In this document: positions 29,318 to 37,607 of the stretch, piece by piece | Position numbering within the stretch: the first letter of the stretch is position 1 | Layout: the number at the start of each line of letters is the position of its first letter | NCBI RefSeq assembly: GCF_000520995.1 | Contig: NZ_JACA01000003.1 | Coordinates: forward strand, 372,001 to 436,000 | DNA: 64,000 nucleotides | Origin: Aquimarina macrocephali JAMB N27 | GTDB lineage: Bacteria > Bacteroidota > Bacteroidia > Flavobacteriales > Flavobacteriaceae | Direction: 5' to 3' | The notes under the pieces: generated by a model | What the model saw: the letters and a program-made list of their open reading frames with translations, nothing else | Told to the model about the DNA's origin: nothing | Databases searched by the model: none | Made by a program: the position numbers and the translations under genes

Positions 29318-30997
29318 TCATATATTGACATCGTCGTAAGCTTCTTCGTGTACATTAGCAATAGCTCTACCACTTGGATCATTCATATTTTTAAATGCTT
29401 CGTCCCATTCTAAAGCAATTTTTGTACTACATGCTACCGATGGTTCTTGAGGAACACTCAATGCTGCTGTATCACTAGGAAAATGCCCTTCGAAAATAGT
29501 ACGATAGTAAAATTCTTCTTTGTTTTGAGGAGTTTGTATTGGGAATCTAAAATGTGCATTTGCCATTTGCTCATCTGTAACTTCGATCTCAACAACTTCT
29601 TTCAATGTATCAATCCAACTATATCCTACTCCATCAGAAAATTGTTCTTTTTGTCTCCAGACTACACTTTCTGGCAAATAAGATTCAAAAGCTTTACGAA
29701 TAACCCATTTTTCCATTCTCTCTCCATTGATCATCTTATCTTTTGGGTTAATTCGCATTGCAATATCCATAAACTCTTTATCCAAAAACGGCACTCGCCC
29801 TTCGATTCCCCATGCTGCAAGCGATTTATTTGCTCGTAAACAATCATACATATGTAATTTATTGAGTTTACGCACAGTTTCTTCATGAAATTCTTTTGCG
29901 TTTGGTGCTTTATGAAAATATAAATATCCACCAAAAATCTCATCAGCTCCTTCTCCCGATAGTACCATTTTTACTCCCATAGATTTAATAACCCTAGCCA
30001 TCAAATACATTGGTGTAGAAGCTCTTATAGTAGTAATATCATAGGTTTCCAGATTATAGATCACATCTTTTATTGCATCAAGACCTTCTCGAATGGTAAA
30101 TTTTATTTCGTGATGAATAGTTCCGATATGATCAGCTACTTTTTGTGCAGCTTTCAAATCCGGTGAACCTTCTAATCCAACAGAAAACGAATGTAACTTT
30201 GGCCACCATGCATCTTTGGTGTCATTGGATTCTATTCGTTTTTCTGAATATTTTTTTGCAATAGCAGAAGTTACTGAAGAATCTAATCCGCCTGACAATA
30301 GAACACCGTAAGGAACATCAGACATTAATTGTCTATGAACAGCTGCCTCTAGAGCATCTCTAAGTTCATCGATACTGGTTTGATTTTCCTTTACTGTTTC
30401 ATAATCAGACCAATCTCTAACATACCATCTCTTTAGAGTTTCTTCTTCACTTGATAAATAATGTCCTGGAGGAAACAATTCTATTTTAGTACAAACTCCT
30501 TCTAGAGCTTTTAACTCAGATGCCACATAGAAAGTACCATTTTGATCCCATCCCATATAAAGAGGGATAATTCCCATATGATCTCTTGAAATGAAGTACG
30601 TATCCTTTTCTACATCATATAATGCAAAAGCAAAAATACCATTAAGGTCATCTAAGAAATCTGTGCCTTTTTGCTCATATAGTGCTAAAATTATCTCACA
30701 ATCAGATTCTGTTTGGAAATCATACGTTCCTTCGAACTGTTTACGAAGTTCTCTATGATTATAAATTTCTCCGTTAGCGGCTAATACCAATTTATTATCT
30801 GCACTAAACAACGGTTGTTTACCAGAAACTGGATCAACAATAGCCAATCTTTCATGTGCTAGTATTGCATTTTTGCTGGAGTATATCCCACTCCAATCCG
30901 GGCCTCTATGTCTAATTTTTCTTGACATCTCAAGTAATTGAGGTCGTAACATCTCTGAATCTTGCTTTATATCAAAAGCACAAACAATTCCACACAT
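29318..30997 (-). CDS. asnB: Glutamine-hydrolysing asparagine synthetase B
   Basis: AsnB makes asparagine from aspartate, ATP and glutamine. The 559-residue protein has the class II glutaminase domain with catalytic C2 (MCGIVCAF), RHRGPDWSG and NGEIYNH. The ATP-pyrophosphatase domain follows with the PP-loop LLSGGLDSSV and the downstream LSGEGADEIFGGY. Its length fits the short AsnB type of Flavobacteria. It is single and divergent from the DUF2911 gene. Confidence 0.96.
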   Translation of the reverse strand: MCGIVCAFDIKQDSEMLRPQLLEMSRKIRHRGPDWSGIYSSKNAILAHERLAIVDPVSGKQPLFSADNKLVLAANGEIYNHRELRKQFEGTYDFQTESDCEIILALYEQKGTDFLDDLNGIFAFALYDVEKDTYFISRDHMGIIPLYMGWDQNGTFYVASELKALEGVCTKIELFPPGHYLSSEEETLKRWYVRDWSDYETVKENQTSIDELRDALEAAVHRQLMSDVPYGVLLSGGLDSSVTSAIAKKYSEKRIESNDTKDAWWPKLHSFSVGLEGSPDLKAAQKVADHIGTIHHEIKFTIREGLDAIKDVIYNLETYDITTIRASTPMYLMARVIKSMGVKMVLSGEGADEIFGGYLYFHKAPNAKEFHEETVRKLNKLHMYDCLRANKSLAAWGIEGRVPFLDKEFMDIAMRINPKDKMINGERMEKWVIRKAFESYLPESVVWRQKEQFSDGVGYSWIDTLKEVVEIEVTDEQMANAHFRFPIQTPQNKEEFYYRTIFEGHFPSDTAALSVPQEPSVACSTKIALEWDEAFKNMNDPSGRAIANVHEEAYDDVNI

Positions 30998-31257
30998 ATT
31001 CTTCGTTTTCTATTATTTGAAAAGTCAAAGGTTGATTTATAGTTACAAAATAAAAACAATAAACACTATATGACTTACATATTGAAACAACAAATACAAT
31101 AAAATATAACAAAAAGAAACTTCATTAAGGATATAATATTATATATACTATCAAATCGTCATCTCAAACATTTAACACAATTTATAGACTCGATTAACAT
31201 TTCAATTGTAAGTTCAACAATATCTTTACGTCTGTCATAAAAATTAAAATCACCATT

Positions 31258-31791
31258 ATGAAAAAATCACTCTTATTAGTTATTATTATGTTTTTGGGTA
31301 CGTTGTCAAGTGTAAATGCTCAAAAATTTGTAGGACTGCAGAAAAGTCCAACGGATATTTCTTACGCTAAGAAAGACAGAAATGCCAAACCAGAGATTAA
31401 AGTTGTTTATAGTCGTCCACAAAAGAAAGGGCGTAAAATTTTTGGTAGTTTAGCTGCATATGATAAAGTATGGAGAACTGGAGCTGATGAAGCAACCGAA
31501 ATCAGATTCTCTCAGGATGTAAAAATGGGAGATAAAACTATCAAAGCAGGAACATATTCATTATTTACTATTCCTGGTGAAAAAGAATGGACTATTATTA
31601 TCAATTCTGATCTTGATAGTTGGGGAGCTTACTCTTATGATAAAAGTAAAGATGTGGCTAGAATTAATGTTCCCGTTGGAAGTGGTGATGAACTAGAAGT
31701 TTTTTCTATAGCTTTCAAAAAAGTAGACAAAGGATACCACATGGTACTTGGATGGGATACTACTCGTGTAGCCGTACCATTTAATTTATAA
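31258..31791 (+). CDS. DUF2911 exported protein
   Basis: This 177-residue protein has the signal peptide MKKSLLLVIIMFLGTLSSVNAQ. The DUF2911 domain follows, with VVYSRPQKKGRKIFG, VWRTGADEATEIRFS, GTYSLFTIPGEKEWT and the end VLGWDTTRVAVPF. The family is common in Bacteroidota and uncharacterised, probably periplasmic. A perfect palindromic terminator follows, shared with the convergent 32-residue peptide gene at 31900. Confidence 0.92.
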   Translation: MKKSLLLVIIMFLGTLSSVNAQKFVGLQKSPTDISYAKKDRNAKPEIKVVYSRPQKKGRKIFGSLAAYDKVWRTGADEATEIRFSQDVKMGDKTIKAGTYSLFTIPGEKEWTIIINSDLDSWGAYSYDKSKDVARINVPVGSGDELEVFSIAFKKVDKGYHMVLGWDTTRVAVPFNL

Positions 31792-31808
31792 TAACAATTT
31801 ACTTCATA

Positions 31809-31847
31809 AAAAAATAGCTTGAAAATATATTTTCAAGCTATTTTTTT
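31809..31847. terminator. Bidirectional palindromic terminator
   Basis: This is a perfect 38-bp palindrome (31809-31846) with arms AAAAAATAGCTTGAAAAT and its complement. It serves DUF2911 on the plus strand and peptide gene A on the minus strand. Confidence 0.85.
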
Positions 31848-31899
31848 CCTCAACTATTGTGTTTGTTCTTATCCCCAACAGAGATAATTAGTTCTTTTG

Positions 31900-31998
31900 T
31901 TATCTGTGAATAGCATGACCAGATGCTCCAGGTAACTCTCTTAGAAAATCCATTACAATTCTAAAAGTTAATCTAAATTTTGTGTAAAATAGCCCCAT
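31900..31998 (-). CDS. 32-residue microprotein, family copy A
   Basis: This is a short gene of 32 codons with an ATG start and TAA stop. The peptide begins MGLFYTKFRLTFRI and ends FLRELPGASGHAIHR. Three further genes of identical length nearby (32275, 33106, 33372) share the pattern F-x(4)-F at the start and F-[LI]-[KR]-x-L-P-x-A followed by A-[IM]-x-[RK] at the end, which makes chance frames most unlikely. It has a full promoter (32032-32062) and a downstream terminator. It is basic and amphipathic, with a hydrophobic first half and no export signal that I can name. I do not recognise the family, and function is unknown. Confidence 0.8.
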   Translation of the reverse strand: MGLFYTKFRLTFRIVMDFLRELPGASGHAIHR

Positions 31999-32031
31999 AT
32001 GTTACGTTTAAAAATTAATATAATTATTACT

Positions 32032-32062
32032 CAAATATAACACCGATATAACTCGATGTCAA
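32032..32062 (-). promoter_or_regulatory. Promoter of peptide gene A
   Basis: On the minus strand, TTG (32060-32062), 20 nt, then TATATTTG (32032-32039) form an exact Bacteroidota promoter 33 nt before the ATG of copy A. Confidence 0.75.
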
Positions 32063-32274
32063 TAAATTTATATATATTTTAGATATAAATCAAGATTTTA
32101 TCGACAATATGCACTAAAAACTCAATTCTAATAAATCTCCCCCTAATGCTTTGTCTTTTTATACAAGGAAAATAGGGTAATTTTCCCCGGTTCCTTAACA
32201 TAAATTTTTAAAAGTTTATTCTTTTTCATTTCATTTAATTTTTAAAATTGTCCCTCAACAATTTCAAAAAAATC

Positions 32275-32373
32275 TTATCTATGGATTGCATTACTGCAAG
32301 CCGATGGTAATTGTCTTAAAAAGGTTTTTAAAGCCTTTATGTCAACAAAAAAAATACCGTAAAATAGCTTCAT
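32275..32373 (-). CDS. 32-residue microprotein, family copy B
   Basis: This is the second member of the tandem family, again exactly 32 codons plus TAA. It begins MKLFYGIFFVDIKAL and ends FLRQLPSACSNAIHR. It shares FLR-x-LP and the C-terminal NAIHR/HAIHR with copy A while the middle differs, so the pair is old rather than a recent duplication. It is the only copy with a cysteine. A full promoter lies at 32399-32427, giving a leader of about 20 nt. No Shine-Dalgarno sequence is present, as is usual in this phylum. Function unknown. Confidence 0.8.
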   Translation of the reverse strand: MKLFYGIFFVDIKALKTFLRQLPSACSNAIHR

Positions 32374-32398
32374 AATCTTTAGATTTAAAATTGTTATA

Positions 32399-32427
32399 CA
32401 AAGATAATATCTATCTTACTTGGCCAA
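32399..32427 (-). promoter_or_regulatory. Promoter of peptide gene B
   Basis: TTG (32425-32427), 18 nt, then TATCTTTG (32399-32406) on the minus strand. The -7 box ends 25 nt before the ATG. The AT-rich boxes of copies C and D sit at the same distance. Confidence 0.75.
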
Positions 32428-33013
32428 TAAAAATTAACATCATCAAAACAAAATTTTAGACATAAAACATCTTAAGACGCTATAATATCAAAAATAGATT
32501 TAATCATGTTAATTTTTGAAGTTTTTTCTTACATAATAAAAGTGAAATTTAGGGGTTTTCTCCCCCTTTTTTATCTTTAAATCCATTCAGTTAAGTTTTC
32601 TTCAACATACAAAACAACAAAAAAGCATAATTACACCTATATACTATTCTAAAAACACGATTATTCTTTCCTTCTCATAAATGCAAAAAGCGATCATACC
32701 TAAATGATGTTAACCTCTATTTTATATTTTTTGAATATTTTTCCTTTCATTTAAATACCTCCGTAATGAGAAATTAAAGAAAGAAATGAAATCTAACAAT
32801 TAAACTAATTATAGTGTATATGTGTTTAAAAACTCAAAATTAAGTTGGTCACTAAATGTAATGAGGTATTTCTAAGAAGTTATTAGTTTTACTAGGCAAC
32901 TGAAGTGTTTGCGTTTATCCTAAGTTAAAAACAGTAATCTTTGAAAAGAGATATTTATATTAGATTAGGTATAGTCCTTTTCTTATACACTATATCATCC
33001 TTTTCTTACTTAT
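32428..33013. other. Non-coding stretch between peptide genes B and C
   Basis: Very AT-rich. It holds a plus-strand hairpin with T-run (AGGGG-TTTTCT-CCCCC-TTTTTT near 32551-32573), a possible end of an unseen plus-strand RNA. It also has a minus-strand stretch near 32890-32935 that reads like a damaged peptide copy (LQLPS with an in-frame stop upstream). A 16-codon minus-strand frame near 32750 follows a GGAGG sequence, but I would not call it a gene. Confidence 0.35.
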
Positions 33014-33056
33014 AAAAATTAGTAAGAGAATGTTTCTCAAAACAATCTCTTACTAA
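33014..33056 (-). terminator. Terminator of peptide gene C
   Basis: TTAGTAAGAGAATGTTT and AAACAATCTCTTACTAA pair over 17 bp with one mismatch around CTCA. On the minus strand this is followed by TTTTTAT. It lies 50 nt after the stop codon of copy C. Confidence 0.8.
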
Positions 33057-33105
33057 GGATCCAAAAAATAAAACGACAGATAATAATAAACTACGATACC
33101 TATCA

Positions 33106-33204
33106 TTATTTATTGATTGCATATTGAGATGCTTCAGGAAGATCTTTTAAAAAATTAATTACTACGTTAAAACTTAATCCGAAAATTGAGATAAAATATT
33201 TCAT
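33106..33204 (-). CDS. 32-residue microprotein, family copy C
   Basis: This is the third family member: 32 codons plus TAA. It begins MKYFISIFGLSFNV and ends FLKDLPEASQYAINK. It is closest to copy D (both have FGL[ST]F and YA[IM] near the end). It lacks an exact TANNTTTG box, but AAATTTAT ends 25 nt before the ATG, in the same place as in copy D and as the -7 box of copy B. Its own strong terminator (33014-33056) makes it a separate transcription unit of about 200 nt. Function unknown. Confidence 0.8.
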   Translation of the reverse strand: MKYFISIFGLSFNVVINFLKDLPEASQYAINK

Positions 33205-33371
33205 AACTGTTTGGTTTTTAATTACAGTTATAAATTTATACCATATTTACATTGGTAAGTTCAAAAAATCGTTAACCAACCTAAAAGAATAATTAAAACG
33301 ACCTTTACATTCGATGAAAGGTAAATTTCGCGTTCATATCAAAAAGTATATATATTACCTTTATGTGATAC

Positions 33372-33470
33372 TTATCTGCGCATAGCATATAGAGATGCCC
33401 CTGGTAATTCCTTTATAAAACTGATAAAAGTTCTAAAAGTTAATCCAAATGTAGTGTAAAAATTTTTCAT
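33372..33470 (-). CDS. 32-residue microprotein, family copy D
   Basis: This is the fourth family member: 32 codons plus TAA. It begins MKNFYTTFGLTFRTF and ends FIKELPGASLYAMRR. It shares LTFR with copy A and FGL with copy C, so it lies between them in sequence. AAATTTAT ends 25 nt before the ATG, as in copy C. A weak hairpin (33301-33322, ACCTTT/AAAGGT) lies downstream. queE follows, on the same strand but 272 nt upstream with its own promoter. Function unknown. Confidence 0.8.
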   Translation of the reverse strand: MKNFYTTFGLTFRTFISFIKELPGASLYAMRR

Positions 33471-33742
33471 AAGAAACTGATTTTAAATTGTTCACATAAA
33501 TTTAAGCACTACTAAAATAAGTGGTAAAACAAAAATGATAATTTCGATATAAATACTTAAAGAGCTGGGTAAAAAGTATATGAAATATTGAAAAACCACA
33601 AAGTGGGTAGTCTTTTTCCTTCAAAACAAAAAATGAAATACGGGGAATTATCCCCAATATTATGGAAAAACCACAATGTATTAACGATTAAGTACTTGTA
33701 TTTTTATTCAAAAAACCTTAAAAATCAAACTGATAGGTTCTT

Positions 33743-34372
33743 TTAAGGGATATTTAAGTATTTATGAGTTTGAAGAGAAACTTTCCATTTTGGATTTTTC
33801 ATAACATAATCCACAATCAGAGGAATGATTTTTTCGCGAACACTCCACTCGGGTTGAAGATACAATACACAATTATCAGAAACTTTGTCTGCTTGTCCTT
33901 CTGCAAATTCAAAATCACTTTTGTTATAAACGATGCATTTTAATTCATCAGCTTTTTTATAAACTTCTTCTTTTGGAAGTTTTACTTTTTTGGGAGAAAG
34001 ACAAATCCAGTCCCATTCTCCTGTTAGAGGGTAAGCGCCGGATGTTTCAATGTGGGTTTTAGCCCCTTTATCTTTAAGTCTCTGAGTTAGCAATGTCATA
34101 TCCCAGGTAAGAGGCTCCCCTCCAGTAACTACAATTACATTACTATATTTTAAAGCATTTTCTACAATAACATTTGTATCTGTTGGAGGATGTAGATCTG
34201 CATTCCAGCTTTCTTTCACATCACACCAATGACACCCAACATCACAACCACCGATTCTAACAAAATATGCTGCCGTTCCTTTATGAAAACCTTCTCCCTG
34301 AATAGTATAAAATTCTTCCATCAAAGGAAGCATCTTGCCATCATTTACCAATTTTTGTATACTCTTTTGCAT
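33743..34372 (-). CDS. queE: 7-carboxy-7-deazaguanine synthase
   Basis: QueE is a radical SAM enzyme that contracts carboxytetrahydropterin to 7-carboxy-7-deazaguanine on the route to queuosine. The 209-residue protein has FYTIQGEGFH near 21-30 and the cluster motif C43-x3-C47-x2-C50. TGGEPL binds SAM, and HIETSGAYP lies in the substrate region. The cysteine spacing is the standard CX3CX2C. A TACATTTG box (34380-34387, minus) lies just before the first ATG, so translation may instead start at Met14 (34333). The rest of the que pathway is not in the window. Confidence 0.94.
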   Translation of the reverse strand: MQKSIQKLVNDGKMLPLMEEFYTIQGEGFHKGTAAYFVRIGGCDVGCHWCDVKESWNADLHPPTDTNVIVENALKYSNVIVVTGGEPLTWDMTLLTQRLKDKGAKTHIETSGAYPLTGEWDWICLSPKKVKLPKEEVYKKADELKCIVYNKSDFEFAEGQADKVSDNCVLYLQPEWSVREKIIPLIVDYVMKNPKWKVSLQTHKYLNIP

Positions 34373-34511
34373 AAGGCTGCAAATGTAAATAATAATAAAT
34401 TACGATTTCAGAATAATTACACCTTAAAAGATTCTTCTAATCAAAATTAAAAAATACTAATAAAAAAATAGCTTAATCCGTTATCTATAAAGGCATACTA
34501 CACCATTAGCT

Positions 34512-34970
34512 CTATTCAGATTTAACAGCAATACATTCTATTTCGATCTTAGCACCAACTGCTAATCCTTTTGCTGCAAAGGTAGTTCGTGCTGGTTTTT
34601 GAGGGAAATAAGTTTTATACACTTCGTTAAAAGCAGAAAAATCTTCTATATCAGCCAGAATCACAGTACATTTCACTACATCCTCCATATTCATATCATG
34701 GTGTTCTAAAACTGCTTTGATATTTTCCAGAGTTTGTTTTGTTTCGGGTTGTATTCCTCCTGTCACCAATTTTCTTACACTATGATCCATTCCTACCTGA
34801 CCAGACAGAAAATATAGATTTCCTACCTGTACGGCATCAGAAAAAGGAGCGGTTGATTTTTTGGGTTCGTGAGTTTTATGAAAAACCACCTCATCTACAG
34901 GCTTTATAACTTCTGTATTACAACTCATAAAAAAAGCAAAAAGGCAAATTATCAGTATTATTTTTTTCAT
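34512..34970 (-). CDS. Exported RidA/YjgF-family lipoprotein
   Basis: RidA proteins hydrolyse reactive enamine/imine intermediates or belong to related groups. This 152-residue member is odd in having a lipoprotein signal peptide (LFAFFMSC, Cys17), so it should lie outside the cytoplasm. The RidA fold is clear: GNLYFLSGQVG, TKQTLENIKAVLEHHDM, DVVKCTVILADIEDF, YFPQKPARTTFAAKGLAVGAKIEIECIA. The catalytic-type arginine of RidA is seen in PARTTF. Its substrate is unknown. It is divergent from the HerA-like gene. Confidence 0.88.
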   Translation of the reverse strand: MKKIILIICLFAFFMSCNTEVIKPVDEVVFHKTHEPKKSTAPFSDAVQVGNLYFLSGQVGMDHSVRKLVTGGIQPETKQTLENIKAVLEHHDMNMEDVVKCTVILADIEDFSAFNEVYKTYFPQKPARTTFAAKGLAVGAKIEIECIAVKSE

Positions 34971-35081
34971 GGATCTGGAATAATAAAAAATTAGTATTGT
35001 GATTTACTTTATATTAAAAGTAACTTATAATTTCTATAGAAAAGTTAAGATTCCTATTTTTATGCAAAATTATATTTAATT

Positions 35082-36617
35082 ATGAGCGATAACCAGGCAT
35101 TTCTTGAACATATTAACGAAGGTTATAAAACCAAAGGTGATTTCCTAACTATGGGAGCAGCCATGTACAATGGCGAAACAGTAACCGATGCTCATGTAAA
35201 AATCCCTTTAAAAACATTAAATCGCCACGGGTTAATTGCTGGCGCTACTGGTACAGGTAAAACCAAGACTCTACAGGTACTAGCAGAAAACTTAAGTGAG
35301 CAAGGAATACCTGTGCTTTTAATGGATATAAAAGGGGATCTTAGTGGGATTGCAGCTGCCAGTCCTGGTCATCCCAAAATTGATGAACGTCATGAAAAAA
35401 TAGGTATCCCATTCGAAGCCAAAGATTTTCCTGTAGAGATTTTATCTCTTTCTGATCAGGATGGTGTTCGGCTTAGAGCTACAGTAAGTGAGTTTGGACC
35501 AGTTTTACTATCCAGAATTCTTGATGTCACTACAACACAAGCTGGAATTATCTCTATTATATTTAAATATTGTGATGATAATAAATTGCCACTATTAGAT
35601 TTAAAAGATCTAAAGAAAGTCTTACAATTTTCCACTCAAGAAGGCAAAAAGGAATTAGAGAAGGACTATGGACGTATTTCTACTGCTTCTACTGGTTCAA
35701 TTTTACGTAAAATAGTCGAATTAGAACAACAAGGAGCAGATCTCTTTTTTGGCGAAAAATCTTTCGAAGTTCAGGATTTATGCAGGATCGATGAAAATGG
35801 TAGAGGTATAATCAATATCATTAGGTTAACAGACATACAGGATAAGCCAAAGTTGTTTTCTACATTTATGCTTAGTCTTCTTGCCGAAATATATGGTACT
35901 TTTCCAGAACAGGGAGATAGCGGAAGACCAGAACTAGTCATCTTTCTTGATGAGGCTCATCTAATTTTTAAAGAAGCTTCTAACGCACTTATGGGCCAGA
36001 TCGAGAGTATCGTAAAATTAATACGATCCAAAGGTGTAGGTCTTTATTTTGTAACTCAAAATCCAACTGATGTCCCTGATGGAGTTTTGAGTCAATTAGG
36101 GCTCAAAGTTCAGCATGCACTAAGAGCGTTTACTGCCAAGGATAGAAAAGCGATTAAACTTACTGCAGAGAATTATCCAATTTCAGAATATTATGACACT
36201 AAAGAAATACTTACTTCCTTAGGAATTGGTGAAGCTTTGGTATCTGCCCTTGATGAAAAGGGACGCCCTACTCCACTGGCAGCAACTATGCTACGCGCTC
36301 CTATGAGTCGAATGGATATACTAAATGATGGTGAACTAAAAGCTTTACTTAAAAAATCAAAGCTTATCCCTAAGTATAATGAAGAAATAGATAGAGAAAG
36401 TGCCTATGAGTTGTTAAATGAAAAAATTGAGAAAGCGGAAGCAAAAGAAGCAAAAGCTGCCGCCAAAAAAGAAAGAGAAAAGCTAAATAGAAGCTCATCC
36501 AGCTCTCGATCAAGAGGCAGAAGAACCAGTGCTACAGAAAAAGCAGTAATCAAAGTACTAACTAGTGCCACTTTTATTAGAGGGGCTTTAGGAGTGCTGA
36601 ATAAGTTATTGAAATAA
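35082..36617 (+). CDS. HerA-like ATPase, DUF853 (YjgR) family
   Basis: This 511-residue cytoplasmic ATPase belongs to the HerA/FtsK superfamily. Walker A GATGTGKT is at 54-61, Walker B is in LVIFLDEAHLIF near 287-298, and the arginine region is VTQNPTDVPDGVLSQLG. Proteins of this DUF853 group are widespread, and their role is not established. The last 70 residues are Lys/Ala/Ser/Arg-rich (AKAAAKKEREK, SSSRSRGRR), probably a flexible nucleic-acid-binding tail. The gene appears to stand alone, with the next lipoprotein gene 40 nt downstream possibly co-transcribed. Confidence 0.9.
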   Translation: MSDNQAFLEHINEGYKTKGDFLTMGAAMYNGETVTDAHVKIPLKTLNRHGLIAGATGTGKTKTLQVLAENLSEQGIPVLLMDIKGDLSGIAAASPGHPKIDERHEKIGIPFEAKDFPVEILSLSDQDGVRLRATVSEFGPVLLSRILDVTTTQAGIISIIFKYCDDNKLPLLDLKDLKKVLQFSTQEGKKELEKDYGRISTASTGSILRKIVELEQQGADLFFGEKSFEVQDLCRIDENGRGIINIIRLTDIQDKPKLFSTFMLSLLAEIYGTFPEQGDSGRPELVIFLDEAHLIFKEASNALMGQIESIVKLIRSKGVGLYFVTQNPTDVPDGVLSQLGLKVQHALRAFTAKDRKAIKLTAENYPISEYYDTKEILTSLGIGEALVSALDEKGRPTPLAATMLRAPMSRMDILNDGELKALLKKSKLIPKYNEEIDRESAYELLNEKIEKAEAKEAKAAAKKEREKLNRSSSSSRSRGRRTSATEKAVIKVLTSATFIRGALGVLNKLLK

Positions 36618-36657
36618 TTTACGTTTATAGTTTAACAAATCATTTAATCATCTAGTT

Positions 36658-37227
36658 ATGGCAAAGAGAATGTTGAAAATTCTTCTTATTTCACTATTAA
36701 TGTATAGCTGTCAGAAAGAAAAAAAACAAAATCCTTTTGAGATTACCAATAATAGAATAGGGTTATTAACCAACGAAATACAAGTCAAAGAATTAGACTC
36801 TATCTATGCCAATGATTCTATTGCAAAGAGAGCTACAGGAGGTCAGTTTCTAAATAATGCAAATGAAATAGAGGTTTATGAAAAAGGAGGAGTGAAACTA
36901 TTAGTTTTAGAAGCTCAAAAAGAATCAGACCCAACGTCTACTATAGAAAATATTCAAATTGTAGACCCTAGATACAAAACTGCTTCGGGCTTATCTTCTA
37001 ATGGTATTTTTAAAGATATCAAAGACCATTACAAGATCTCAAAAATTAATAATACACTAAGTACAGCAGTGATATTTGTAGATAGTATCCAAGCTTATTT
37101 CACTATTGATAAAAAAGAATTATCAAAAAAGTTTCAATCTACTACAGATATAGAAATAACAGCTACAGATATACCAGATGCTGCAAAAATCAAACACTTC
37201 TGGATAAGTTGGGAGGCAGCGAATTAA
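36658..37227 (+). CDS. Putative lipoprotein of unknown function
   Basis: This 189-residue protein has a lipobox-like signal peptide (LLISLLMYSC, Cys about 18). The soluble body is mixed alpha/beta, with DSIYANDSIAKRATGGQFLN and VEVYEKGGVKLLVLE-type segments. No known domain is recognised. It lies in a likely unit with the downstream cupin (11 nt gap) and hydrolase genes, so it may act with them in the envelope. Confidence 0.6.
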   Translation: MAKRMLKILLISLLMYSCQKEKKQNPFEITNNRIGLLTNEIQVKELDSIYANDSIAKRATGGQFLNNANEIEVYEKGGVKLLVLEAQKESDPTSTIENIQIVDPRYKTASGLSSNGIFKDIKDHYKISKINNTLSTAVIFVDSIQAYFTIDKKELSKKFQSTTDIEITATDIPDAAKIKHFWISWEAAN

Positions 37228-37238
37228 AAAGTAAAAAA

Positions 37239-37607
37239 ATGAGTAAAAAATATCATATCCAAAAATCCCCTTTTATCGTACCCACTACCGATGGAAAATT
37301 AATAGAAGAGCATTTTGGCATGGCTACTGATCAGAATTCCCAAATTAGCATAGCGCATATGATTGCCCCACCTCACTGGAGTGAGCCTTTTCAAACTCCA
37401 GAATTTGATGAATACACCTATATTATTAGAGGCAAAAAGCAATTTATTATAGACGGTGAAAAAATAATACTAGAATCGGGACAATCTATTAAAATCAAAA
37501 AAAACACAAGAATTCAATATACTAACCCTTTTAATAAAGAATGTGAGTATCTTGCCATTTGTCTCCCTGCATTTACTATGGAAGCAGTACATCGTGAAGG
37601 TGAATGA
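37239..37607 (+). CDS. Cupin-domain protein
   Basis: This 122-residue protein folds as a single cupin. The first motif region is HMIAPPHWSEPFQTPEFDEYTYIIRG, in which H and E residues can bind a metal. The second is LESGQSIKIKKNTRIQYTN. The ATG at 37239 is used because an upstream GTG/ATG start at 37209 would overlap the previous gene. The end overlaps the next gene by 4 nt (ATGA), implying translational coupling. Cupins of this form may be sugar- or small-molecule binding, and the substrate is unknown. Confidence 0.75.
   Translation: MSKKYHIQKSPFIVPTTDGKLIEEHFGMATDQNSQISIAHMIAPPHWSEPFQTPEFDEYTYIIRGKKQFIIDGEKIILESGQSIKIKKNTRIQYTNPFNKECEYLAICLPAFTMEAVHREGE

Noticed and set aside
32700..32850. 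Minus-strand 16-codon frame after GGAGG, with TTGAGT and TATAAT upstream
   Set aside because: Looks like a proteobacterial-style promoter and ribosome site, but such elements are not typical for this phylum, the peptide is only 16 residues, and it is unrelated to the 32-residue family.
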